From Legionellaceae bacterium (lineage in GTDB: Bacteria > Pseudomonadota > Gammaproteobacteria > Legionellales > Legionellaceae): 64,000 bases of DNA. Below the pieces are notes generated by a model, which worked only from the letters and a program-made list of their open reading frames with translations, did not search any database and had not been told where the DNA came from. This document shows, one piece after another, positions 7,334 through 15,348 of this stretch. Made by a program: the position numbers and the translations under genes. The stretch spans positions 1 to 64,000 of the forward strand of contig JARGPP010000003.1 of assembly GCA_029210085.1 (NCBI GenBank), read 5' to 3'. Position 1 is the stretch's first letter. The number at the start of each line of letters is the position of its first letter.

Positions 7334-7750
7334 TTATTCAAGCGACTTCCGAAGCTTTTTGAGTTGCCCTCGTTTAACCTTACTATCGACTCTCTTTTTA
7401 ACCGAACTTCTAGAGGGCTTGGTTTTTTGTCTCTTTTTGGGCCTGCTGATTGCTTTTTGGATAAACCGCGCCAATCGCTCTAGCGCATCTTTTTTATTAT
7501 GCTCTTGATTTTTATGCCGCTGAGCCTTAATCACAATCACACCTTCTGATGTGATACGATAATCTTTAGTATACATTAAGCGTGTTTTATATACATCAGG
7601 TAGCGAAGATGCTGCAATATCAAATCTCAGATGAATTGCTGTAGAAACTTTATTTACATGCTGCCCACCCGCACCCGATGAGCGAATGGCTGTACACATC
7701 ACCTCAGAAATTGGAATCGATAGATTATCTGTTATTTTTAAATGACTCAT
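7334..7750 (-). CDS. arfB: alternative ribosome-rescue factor ArfB
   Basis: A 138-residue protein with the release-factor GGQ motif in SSGAGGQHVNKVSTAIHLRFD (GGQ at 28-30) and a very basic C-terminal tail (KKRQKTKPSRSSVKKRVDSKVKRGQLKKLRKS) that sits in the empty mRNA channel. ArfB hydrolyses peptidyl-tRNA on ribosomes stalled without a stop codon. Length and layout match E. coli YaeJ. It is between the ZIP-like gene and trmL. Confidence 0.95.
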   Translation of the reverse strand: MSHLKITDNLSIPISEVMCTAIRSSGAGGQHVNKVSTAIHLRFDIAASSLPDVYKTRLMYTKDYRITSEGVIVIKAQRHKNQEHNKKDALERLARFIQKAISRPKKRQKTKPSRSSVKKRVDSKVKRGQLKKLRKSLE

Positions 7751-7768
7751 GACACGCCATCTTCATCA

Positions 7769-8533
7769 TTAAACATTCAAAAACCAAGTTTGAAGTAATA
7801 AAATAAACATCACCAACACGCCTCCCAAACTAAACCAATAATAACTGGTTAGACCTGTAGCAGGTAACTCTTCTCTGAAAACATTTAATAATACAGAGCC
7901 AGATAAAAAAGCAAGCATGAATGCTGAAACCAGTACATTAACGGGATCAAAAATAACTGAACATAACCAACCGACCCATAAAGCAAAAATCAATAAAAAA
8001 CGCCCCACATGATTAAATTTTATCTGATAAAAACGACAGAATTTACGATCAGTTAAAACAAAATGAAGGGCCATTGCAATCGTAAACACAAAAGTTGCTG
8101 TCATACTTGATTGTGCACGCAAAGACATCGTATAAGTAATTAAAAAATTATACAAACAAAACATGCCCAAATGTAACCCATAAACCAAGCCATCATCACG
8201 TGCTTCATCACGATAACGCTCAGCTAATAAATCAAAGCCGTAATAAATCAAAAAACCCAAAAAAGCAGCAATATAAATCCAAAGTTCAGTAAACGGTGTC
8301 AGCCATTGATGACCTAATAAAAACTGTCCGATGGGTTTATTATATTCCACTAAATCCGGTAACATGTGTAAAAAAACGTAAGCTACGGCAACGCCACCTG
8401 AGAAAGAAACAAATGCACGCCCTCGTCCTGGCAAATGATTCGCAAACCAAGGACTTAAATAGTGAAACACTATTAAAAAAAGAGTTGCTGCAAACGCAAT
8501 CCATAAGTGCGGCTGATTAATCCATATCATCAC
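7769..8533 (-). CDS. ZIP-like multi-pass membrane protein
   Basis: A 254-residue protein with seven to eight membrane segments. The segment FSGGVAVAYVFLHMLPDLVEY resembles the first metal-site helix of ZIP zinc/iron transporters, and the late SGSVLLNVFREELP resembles their SG-x-x-L-N...REE pattern. The usual HE pair of ZIP helix IV is not obvious; GLHLGMFCLYNFLI lies in its place. It may be a divergent metal transporter or a non-transporting relative. It is followed by arfB. Confidence 0.55.
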   Translation of the reverse strand: MMIWINQPHLWIAFAATLFLIVFHYLSPWFANHLPGRGRAFVSFSGGVAVAYVFLHMLPDLVEYNKPIGQFLLGHQWLTPFTELWIYIAAFLGFLIYYGFDLLAERYRDEARDDGLVYGLHLGMFCLYNFLITYTMSLRAQSSMTATFVFTIAMALHFVLTDRKFCRFYQIKFNHVGRFLLIFALWVGWLCSVIFDPVNVLVSAFMLAFLSGSVLLNVFREELPATGLTSYYWFSLGGVLVMFILLLQTWFLNV

Positions 8534-8601
8534 AAAAATCCATCAATATTCTTCTCTTATGAGAACAATATAGCTTAATCACGTCCGCCTGTGAAAATTC
8601 A

Positions 8602-8781
8602 CTACTCTAAATCATCTTGATTCATAACATCGCTTGGGATTTTTCGACTCTCACGAGCCCACTCTCCCAAATCAATGAGCTTGCACCGCTCTGAACAAAA
8701 AGGTCTAAAAGCATTCTGACTATCCCAAGTATTTGCTTTTTTGCAAATAGGACAACTGATTTTCTGCTGATAATGATTCAT
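8602..8781 (-). CDS. yacG: DNA gyrase inhibitor YacG
   Basis: A 59-residue zinc protein. Cysteines in CPICKK and CSERCKLIDLGEWA form the YacG zinc finger, and the LGEWARESRKIP tail is characteristic. YacG binds the GyrB C-terminal domain and blocks DNA binding. I prefer the ATG at 8781, which gives the usual length. The frame extends to an ATG at 8817, but neither start has a good ribosome binding site. Normally it is near coaE/zapD; here it stands beside the ZIP-like gene. Confidence 0.88.
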   Translation of the reverse strand: MNHYQQKISCPICKKANTWDSQNAFRPFCSERCKLIDLGEWARESRKIPSDVMNQDDLE

Positions 8782-9025
8782 AATCGGCTGATTAACTTTA
8801 AAATTGAAAGTATGCAATATAACGCACTAATTTTTCAATACCACGCAAATACACTCACCATCAACACTATGAATATAAAAAGCATTTAAATGTATCACCT
8901 ACATATCAGATTTTCATCCTCAAAAATTGTTGACTTGATAAACCACTCAATCTCCGCTCTTTACAATTTCGTTTAATCGAAGCACACTTATTTTTATAAA
9001 AAATAATGCGAAGGAATATAAATCA

Positions 9026-9589
9026 ATGCGTTCACTGATAAAATTTGGCATCAAATTTATATTGGTCTTAACCCTTCTTATGGGTGGTTTTCACTTGTTT
9101 TCAACCCCCTCATTTACGCAACCCATTATTACTTTTGTATGTACAGGAAATACAGGAAGAAGCGCAATGGCAGAATACCTTGCTAAACATGCTCCGTTTT
9201 CTTCTGAAGAAAAGCATCAATTTAATTCTCGTGGCATTAATACACGAGCAGCAGAAGTTATGCCAGAAAGTAACGCCGTTGCTGTGATGCAAGATATCGG
9301 CATTAATATCAATGAGCATCGTGCAAAACCATTAACAAACGTTGATCTTAATCAAGCCAAACTTATCTTGACCATGACAAAAGCACAAAAAGACCAAATA
9401 CTTCAAACAATGGCGCCAACAGCAAAAAATGTTTATATGCTAAGTGAGTGTGCCGATGGTACACAAGTCGACATTCCTGATGCATACCGTCAAAATCTCT
9501 CTTTTTATCGTGAAACACGCGATAAAATTAAAGCGTACATCGAAGCAATTGCCGCGCGAGGCGGGCAATGTTACGCTCCCAATCAATAA
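9026..9589 (+). CDS. exported low-molecular-weight protein-tyrosine phosphatase-like protein
   Basis: A 187-residue protein. Residues 1-26 (MRSLIKFGIKFILVLTLLMG, then GFHLFS) form a signal sequence or membrane anchor. The rest is a low-molecular-weight phosphatase domain with P-loop C-T-G-N-T-G-R-S at 39-46, matching Cx5R(S/T). The fold is also used by arsenate reductases. An aspartate in VDIPDAY (149-152) is the likely general acid. Most family members are cytoplasmic, so the leader suggests action in the periplasm or outside the cell. AAGGA lies 10 bases before the ATG. The gene is monocistronic. Confidence 0.8.
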   Translation: MRSLIKFGIKFILVLTLLMGGFHLFSTPSFTQPIITFVCTGNTGRSAMAEYLAKHAPFSSEEKHQFNSRGINTRAAEVMPESNAVAVMQDIGININEHRAKPLTNVDLNQAKLILTMTKAQKDQILQTMAPTAKNVYMLSECADGTQVDIPDAYRQNLSFYRETRDKIKAYIEAIAARGGQCYAPNQ

Positions 9590-9906
9590 CGTATATAAAA
9601 ATACGTTAAACCCCAGCGATACAACTCAGGCCGGCACTCTGTCGGCTTCCATTTAAAAAAATTAAATCAAAAAATTACGCTTGAACTCAAAGTCATATCA
9701 CAATCTTGACTCCGCTCACTAATGAATGTCACTTGCTCAACGGCTAACTCTTCTTGTTTAATCAATCTTAATTCAAAATTAACTTTATACTGCTCATTAT
9801 TAGAGCATTTTATCGTCTATTGATGTCCAAAACTACTGATTGAAACTCTTTTTTTTTTAGCGTAATTTAATACTTATTATCAACATCAACTAGCTTATTT
9901 GACTCC
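9590..9906. other. intergenic region with a small hairpin and a possible coding remnant
   Basis: Just past the phosphatase gene, GCCG and CGGC (about 9632-9648) form a short hairpin followed by a weak T-rich stretch. On the minus strand, about 9667-9800 is an open frame without a start codon, ending EQVTFISERSQDCDMTLSSS then VIF and a stop. It reads like protein but I cannot identify it, and it may be the tail of a lost gene. Confidence 0.3.
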
Positions 9907-11220
9907 ATGAAAAAAATAATACGCTTTTATTCAATCGCTACTTTATTTCTTATATCGTGCTTATCTCATGCACAAAACATCTTTGAAACCACATCAAACT
10001 TTCATACCCTTGAGCTAAACCTGAGTCCACATCTTTCCCAACAGCCTCGTTATACCCATGTGTCCATGAATTGGGGGTTAACCCCTGGCTGGGTTGCTTT
10101 TTTTAACTCACAAGGTTTTCTATCCGGCGTCAATTTCTTTGATGTTACGAACGCTCATAAGACAAACTTAGTTTATACCCGCTTTGAGCGCTGCAATGAC
10201 TTACCCAACCCGAGCACATGTAACGATACGGCTGTACCCACCCATTATACATCCACTTACGTCAAGGCTTACGGTCCACCTCGAACATTTCCATTTAAAA
10301 TATGCCTTGTCACAGGAAATATTTCTTGTGAAATACATTATCTGACTACCCATTCACAACTTACTTGGACAACGCCCAATCAAAACGCCATTTTTAGTGC
10401 GACCCAAACCACCAATACCAACTACGCACGCCCTCAAAAAACCAGTGTTTTCTCATCTCCCATAGCAATAGCACCTAACTTTTTGGAAACAAGCGCTTAT
10501 GTTGCTAGCAGCACTCGTATCTATCAGGCAATGCTGAGTCCTCAAGGCTTACCGGTATCACCTTCTCTTTTAGAGCCTACTTTTACAGATATAACCGATA
10601 TCACCCAGTCTCCTGAACAACTCTTTGTGGCTGATGCAGGCGTACTTCGTGCCTGCCCAATAGAAAATAATCAGCCTGTTACATCGTGTCCTACTTTTAA
10701 CCCTATAGACAGCTCTCTGCCTTCAATTGCATACGTAACATACGACATCACAACTCAAAACCTATGGGCTGTACCAGAAAACACGCCTGAATGTATCTAT
10801 CGTTGTCCTTCTCCCCCTAAAAATGGTGGTGGTGGCGGCAGTGGAAACTGTATCTGTATGAAACCACGAAAACAACGCCCTATCCCACCCACAGGCGCTA
10901 TTGTTTCTACACAAAATCAAATATTTATTCCGGCAGGCCAATCTGTTGAGCACTGTACATACACACCAACTTCCCCAGATTTATTCTGTGATACATGGCA
11001 GCGAGATTTTGGTGCGTCCATTCGTGCGATAGCAGGTCCTACCTTCATAGACACATCAGGTGAATTAGGTTTTGTGATTGCGCTGGATGCAGCAAGTCCA
11101 ACTTATGGGACCTCACTGTTATCTTGTCGTATCAAATCAATACTGAGCAATGAACCAGAGTGCACACCTGCAGTGGAACCGTCAGTTACGCAATCAATAA
11201 GGAGCCTCAATATACTTTAA
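9907..11220 (+). CDS. secreted protein with repeated cysteine pairs, unknown function
   Basis: A 437-residue protein with a clear N-terminal signal: MKKIIRFYSIATLFLISCLS then HAQ. Cleavage after SHA is likely, but LISC at 15-18 also fits a lipobox, so it could be a lipoprotein. The mature part has several closely spaced cysteine pairs: CNDLPNPSTC, CLVTGNISC, CPIENNQPVTSC, CTYTPTSPDLFC and CRIKSILSNEPEC. Each follows a strand-rich segment, which suggests a repeated, disulfide-stapled beta structure, perhaps a propeller. A flexible glycine run, GGGGGSG, lies near residue 312. I do not recognise the family. It converges with the next gene, leaving five bases between. Confidence 0.6.
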   Translation: MKKIIRFYSIATLFLISCLSHAQNIFETTSNFHTLELNLSPHLSQQPRYTHVSMNWGLTPGWVAFFNSQGFLSGVNFFDVTNAHKTNLVYTRFERCNDLPNPSTCNDTAVPTHYTSTYVKAYGPPRTFPFKICLVTGNISCEIHYLTTHSQLTWTTPNQNAIFSATQTTNTNYARPQKTSVFSSPIAIAPNFLETSAYVASSTRIYQAMLSPQGLPVSPSLLEPTFTDITDITQSPEQLFVADAGVLRACPIENNQPVTSCPTFNPIDSSLPSIAYVTYDITTQNLWAVPENTPECIYRCPSPPKNGGGGGSGNCICMKPRKQRPIPPTGAIVSTQNQIFIPAGQSVEHCTYTPTSPDLFCDTWQRDFGASIRAIAGPTFIDTSGELGFVIALDAASPTYGTSLLSCRIKSILSNEPECTPAVEPSVTQSIRSLNIL

Positions 11221-11225
11221 AACGA

Positions 11226-12560
11226 TTACCTAAGCTTCTTCATATCACGTGCAGTATCCGAATCAAGCGTGTCTTCATCTCCTGCTTTAAGCACTTGCAG
11301 TTGAGCCCTAAAATCTTGCATCTTTTTTTCTAAACGACCACTGGATTGACTTTTATCATGAGATAAAGAAATGGCTTCATTCTGCGCTTGAAAGCCCATA
11401 ATCAAGGCATCGAGGCTATGAATTCTGTCTTTAAGCTCAGATTTAGATAATCCTTCAGGTAAATCAGCTTGAAAGGTCTGGACGGCCTCTAAAAATTTTT
11501 GTGCCAAACCTAGACGTTGCTCTGTTAAATCAGAATGCATGTGTTTATCTTTAAAACGAAGGAGCGCATTATAATATCCAGCATTCTGATATTTCATCAC
11601 ATCGCTCTGAATGGCATGCATATTTTTTTCTATCAGCACATTCATTGCATGGTACACATCTACCGCATCCGTCTCATACATGGCCTGTTCATAAGGAAGA
11701 TCTGTTCTTTCCCGGGAAGATACATTTTGAAGTTGCTCCGATGGGTTTGCAAAAGTAATGACGGTGGCTTGCTTGATATCAGCATCATGCAACACAAAGT
11801 GCTCAAGTGCTCGATACACGTTAAATAATGTTGGAAAATAGTGACCACTATGCGTGGTCATTGATACTAAAACACCATCTTTAATTTTAAGCTCTCCTGC
11901 TGCAACAACAGGAGCCCCGGCATTCATTGATGAATGCATCATACGATATCCGGTATGAGTAAAAACAGAAAGCTCACCATTTGCATTTAAGGTAAACGAA
12001 GCAAAACCGAGTTTCAAATGTGAACCCATAGCACTTGTATCAAAATTTTTGCCGTCTTTTTGAAATTTTCCGCCATGAAGATGAACACGATATGCAGCAC
12101 GCTCTGTCTCAGATAAAAAAGGGACTTCATCTATTTCATCTTCTAATTTTGATTCAACATTTACATCTAACAATTCAGCTGATTTTAACGCCTTGGTTAA
12201 CCCACCTGATACAGCGTTAGCACCACCATGATGAGGTTCGAGTGCTTTTAGAATGATCCTCCTTGGGTCAAATGGCAAACGGGTTAATTGCTGATTTGGA
12301 ATATACTCTGGATTATCTGCTCTATATAAGTCTCTTTCTGCCATCAGCTCAATCAGTTTGACATTTACGTCTTGTATATCCGAAATATCAAAAGCATAAA
12401 CCAAAAACTCAAAAGCCTTTTTCTTGTCATCATCACCATAATCTGTTTTATGGGTATATACAGACCAAGCAAAATCAATCCGATTCGCTAAAGTATCTTT
12501 TTCTTCTAAATAAATATTTGCATTACGTACATCATCAATACTGATAGCCATATCAGCCAC
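11226..12560 (-). CDS. effector-like protein, paralogue of the gene at 17942-19255
   Basis: A soluble 444-residue protein with no signal peptide or membrane segment. Residues 20-95 (LANRIDFAWSVYTHKTDY ... ELMAERDLY) and 150-270 are strongly shared with the second copy. The core motif is HSSMNAGAPVVAAGEL (209-224) followed by TTHSGHYFPTLFNVY (235-249). This H-S-S-x-x-x-G, then A-G-E, then S-G-H-Y-x-P pattern recalls a domain seen in other bacterial effectors and toxins; its activity is unknown to me. A coiled-coil C-terminus ends in an acidic patch (KAGDEDTLDSDTARD), which would suit Dot/Icm export. That assignment is inference. Confidence 0.55.
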   Translation of the reverse strand: MADMAISIDDVRNANIYLEEKDTLANRIDFAWSVYTHKTDYGDDDKKKAFEFLVYAFDISDIQDVNVKLIELMAERDLYRADNPEYIPNQQLTRLPFDPRRIILKALEPHHGGANAVSGGLTKALKSAELLDVNVESKLEDEIDEVPFLSETERAAYRVHLHGGKFQKDGKNFDTSAMGSHLKLGFASFTLNANGELSVFTHTGYRMMHSSMNAGAPVVAAGELKIKDGVLVSMTTHSGHYFPTLFNVYRALEHFVLHDADIKQATVITFANPSEQLQNVSSRERTDLPYEQAMYETDAVDVYHAMNVLIEKNMHAIQSDVMKYQNAGYYNALLRFKDKHMHSDLTEQRLGLAQKFLEAVQTFQADLPEGLSKSELKDRIHSLDALIMGFQAQNEAISLSHDKSQSSGRLEKKMQDFRAQLQVLKAGDEDTLDSDTARDMKKLR

Positions 12561-12638
12561 TCAAAAAGAACATACTTTAAATATAGATTAAATATGGCAC
12601 TTTAGCGTGAAATAACAAACCACATGCTCCACTCCCAA

Positions 12639-14495
12639 TTAATGAGAATCATCTGATAAATGCATAGATGCTAACGCTTGGGTTGCTTGCTGATATCCAG
12701 AATCTATAATTGCTTGAATGGTTGAAAAACTAACCATATTAAATTGATTCAGATCCATTATGATATTATAATCGGCTTGCTTAATCATAGCTTCTTGATG
12801 GTTATTACTGCCCACAATCATAGAGTCTTGAATAATAGAAGCAATCGTTACAAAGTTCTTTTTCTTATCTTCCTGATTTCTTGTTAATTTAGGCCATAAA
12901 AAATACTTAAATAATAAACGCCATCCCGAAGAAGTATATTCTTCATAACTCAACGTAGAAGGGCTATCATTACGCCGTACAATTGAACTAGCTAATATTT
13001 TTCCTCCTTGGATTCGGCTGGCCATACTATCTACGGGCAAATTATTTAAAATACCGCCATCAACAAATATTTGTTGATGCGCATCAAAAACAGCAGGAAG
13101 AATACCTGGCAAAGAAATGCTTGCACGCACTGCTTGCCACAGCAATCCCTCCTCATGAACTCGTAGCTCATTGGTTGAAATGTTAGTTGATACGCAGAAA
13201 TATTTTTGCCATAAGTCCTCTATTTTCGTTTTTTCTCCCAAAGAAGAACGTAACAAATGATCCAAGAGTTTAGCTTTAATTAAAGCAACAATAGGCAAGG
13301 TATAATCTAATCCGTTTTGAAATTTTTCTAATTCATACACCAACATCTCTGTTAACGTTTGATGATCAATTTCTCGTGCAAATAATCCTCCAATGATCGC
13401 CCCCATACTGGTACCTGCAATATAATCTACTGGAATATTTGCTTCATCAAGTGCGCGAATAACCCCTACATGTGAAAGTGCACAAGAGCCTCCCCCTGAT
13501 AACACCAACCCCAGCGCATTGCCAGTAATGAGTCTCACCACACGCTCAAGATCTTTTGTATAAGGTTGTCGTACTTTATGATGTGACGATAAATCACGAT
13601 GTTTAAACCACTGGTTTGTTTCTGTGGGATTTTGTGCATTTTCGCCAAACAGTAAGATAAGCTCTACCGCAGGAGTTATCTCATTTTTTTTATCAAACAA
13701 AAAATGCTCAACCTCTCCCAATGCTGGGTCTTCGCCATACTGGCCAATTAACAAAATTTTATCCGTTTGACCAATACAACGTCTAGCCCATGCATTTTTA
13801 TCGGCGGCTACATACACAAGGAATCGATACTTTGATTCTAACTCTTGGAACAAAGACAGTGTGTTTGCACTTTCAAGTGATGACTCGACCAGATGACCAC
13901 CATGAATTTTATCGATAATATCTTGGGTTAACAGCAACGTTTCACCATATTTTGATAATTTCTCAACAAAAATATGGCTGAATTTTTCAATTTCTGTGTA
14001 CGTTCCAGCAGGAATCAAACAAAAGCAAGAAACATCTCGTTTAGGACTATACTTTTCAGGATTAACCAACCGTTTAACACTCTGCCTTACAATACCCATC
14101 ATAATACGAGGATGTTTTTCTAATAAAACATTAAATGCTGCTCGTGTCATTTTAAGTAAGACGCTGTCTCGTATCGTATAAACAGATGCGGTGCGAGGTT
14201 CATCAAATAAACACCCAATTTCTCCAACAATACTACCCGCACTTAACTCACCAATAACTTTTTCGGTGCCATCACTATCTATTTTTATGGCCCGTAAAAA
14301 TCCGAACATCAAAACATACATACAATCTGATGTATCATTTTGCTGAATAAGCACCGAGTTTCCTGCAAGATAAGTTAACTCAAAACCATCTGAAATTTCA
14401 CGAATCACATCTAGTGACAAATTAGAAAACAAATCTATCTTAGATAGAAAAGTAACCATTTGCTCTTTTGTAATACCCAAAGTTGATTTAGCCAT
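12639..14495 (-). CDS. cyclic-nucleotide-binding patatin-like phospholipase
   Basis: A 618-residue two-domain protein. Residues 15-140 are a CNMP-binding/Crp-type sensor (GELSAGSIVGEIGCLFDEPRT includes the phosphate-binding cassette). Residues 327-490 are a patatin lipase with oxyanion loop GGGSCALSH (334-342), nucleophile elbow GTSMG with Ser363, and the catalytic DGG with Asp479. The layout matches the neuropathy-target-esterase/RssA-like group, which hydrolyses lysophospholipids at the inner membrane. The middle region (150-310) has the linker usual for this group. All catalytic residues are present. A CHASE2 cyclase lies 850 bases upstream, which could supply its ligand. Confidence 0.88.
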   Translation of the reverse strand: MAKSTLGITKEQMVTFLSKIDLFSNLSLDVIREISDGFELTYLAGNSVLIQQNDTSDCMYVLMFGFLRAIKIDSDGTEKVIGELSAGSIVGEIGCLFDEPRTASVYTIRDSVLLKMTRAAFNVLLEKHPRIMMGIVRQSVKRLVNPEKYSPKRDVSCFCLIPAGTYTEIEKFSHIFVEKLSKYGETLLLTQDIIDKIHGGHLVESSLESANTLSLFQELESKYRFLVYVAADKNAWARRCIGQTDKILLIGQYGEDPALGEVEHFLFDKKNEITPAVELILLFGENAQNPTETNQWFKHRDLSSHHKVRQPYTKDLERVVRLITGNALGLVLSGGGSCALSHVGVIRALDEANIPVDYIAGTSMGAIIGGLFAREIDHQTLTEMLVYELEKFQNGLDYTLPIVALIKAKLLDHLLRSSLGEKTKIEDLWQKYFCVSTNISTNELRVHEEGLLWQAVRASISLPGILPAVFDAHQQIFVDGGILNNLPVDSMASRIQGGKILASSIVRRNDSPSTLSYEEYTSSGWRLLFKYFLWPKLTRNQEDKKKNFVTIASIIQDSMIVGSNNHQEAMIKQADYNIIMDLNQFNMVSFSTIQAIIDSGYQQATQALASMHLSDDSH

Positions 14496-14586
14496 TAACA
14501 GTGCTTATGGTTACAAGAAGTGTTACTTAAAAGTATGTGTCGCCCATGTTGACCTGTCAACTATTCACAGCTTGAGGAAATTATCA

Positions 14587-15348
14587 ATGGAACTGATCTT
14601 TCTTGGCGTGTCATCTGCCTTAACCACTGGGTATAAGAACTATCAATCTAACATGATTCTTAAAGCTAAATCAGGTCGCAACATGCTCATTGACTGTGGC
14701 TCTGATATCAAACATTCACTCTATGAACAAGGCATGAGTCACTCTGATATTGATGCCGTTTATATTAGTCACTTGCATGCTGATCACGTTGGTGGACTTG
14801 AATGGCTTGGCTTTTCCAAGCTTTTTAAGGACCCCAAAAAACCAAAGCTTTATATCTCGCCAAAACTAAAAGCCGAACTTTGGAACCACGTGCTCTCCGG
14901 CGGTATGTCATCTCTTGAAGAAGAAAGTGCAACTTTATCCAGCTATTTTGATATTCAACCCATGCATAATCATCATTTTATCTGGGAAGATTATACTTTC
15001 GAGCTCATTGATGTTTTTCATAGCATCAGCCATCACAAACGTTTACCAAGCTTTGGATTATTCATTTCAAACAATCACATGAAAATATTTATATCAACAG
15101 ATACTCGCTTCACCCCGACTGAACTCATGCCAATATATACAAACGCTGACCTTATCTTTCATGATTGTGAAACGCGAATCTCTCCAAGTGGGCAACATGC
15201 TGGATATATTGATCTAAAAACATTGCCTGCAACAATCAAAGAAAAAATGTGGTTATATGACTATGATGAAGACGATGGCCCTCTTCCTGATGCCAAAAAA
15301 GATGGTTTCAAAGGATTTGTAATACGCGGCCAATCTTTTAACATCTAA
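14587..15348 (+). CDS. MBL-fold metallo-hydrolase (RNase Z-like)
   Basis: A 253-residue metallo-beta-lactamase-fold enzyme with the metal motif SHLHADHVGGLEW, plus later ligands in HSISHH, FISTDTRF and FHDCETR, and AGYIDL. The HxHxDH order and the C-terminal HDCE resemble RNase Z and phosphorylcholine-esterase-like members. Substrate is unknown. I choose the ATG at 14587 because GAGGA lies eight bases upstream; a TTG five codons earlier would bury that site. Its stop overlaps the stop of the convergent cyclase gene by four bases. Confidence 0.8.
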   Translation: MELIFLGVSSALTTGYKNYQSNMILKAKSGRNMLIDCGSDIKHSLYEQGMSHSDIDAVYISHLHADHVGGLEWLGFSKLFKDPKKPKLYISPKLKAELWNHVLSGGMSSLEEESATLSSYFDIQPMHNHHFIWEDYTFELIDVFHSISHHKRLPSFGLFISNNHMKIFISTDTRFTPTELMPIYTNADLIFHDCETRISPSGQHAGYIDLKTLPATIKEKMWLYDYDEDDGPLPDAKKDGFKGFVIRGQSFNI

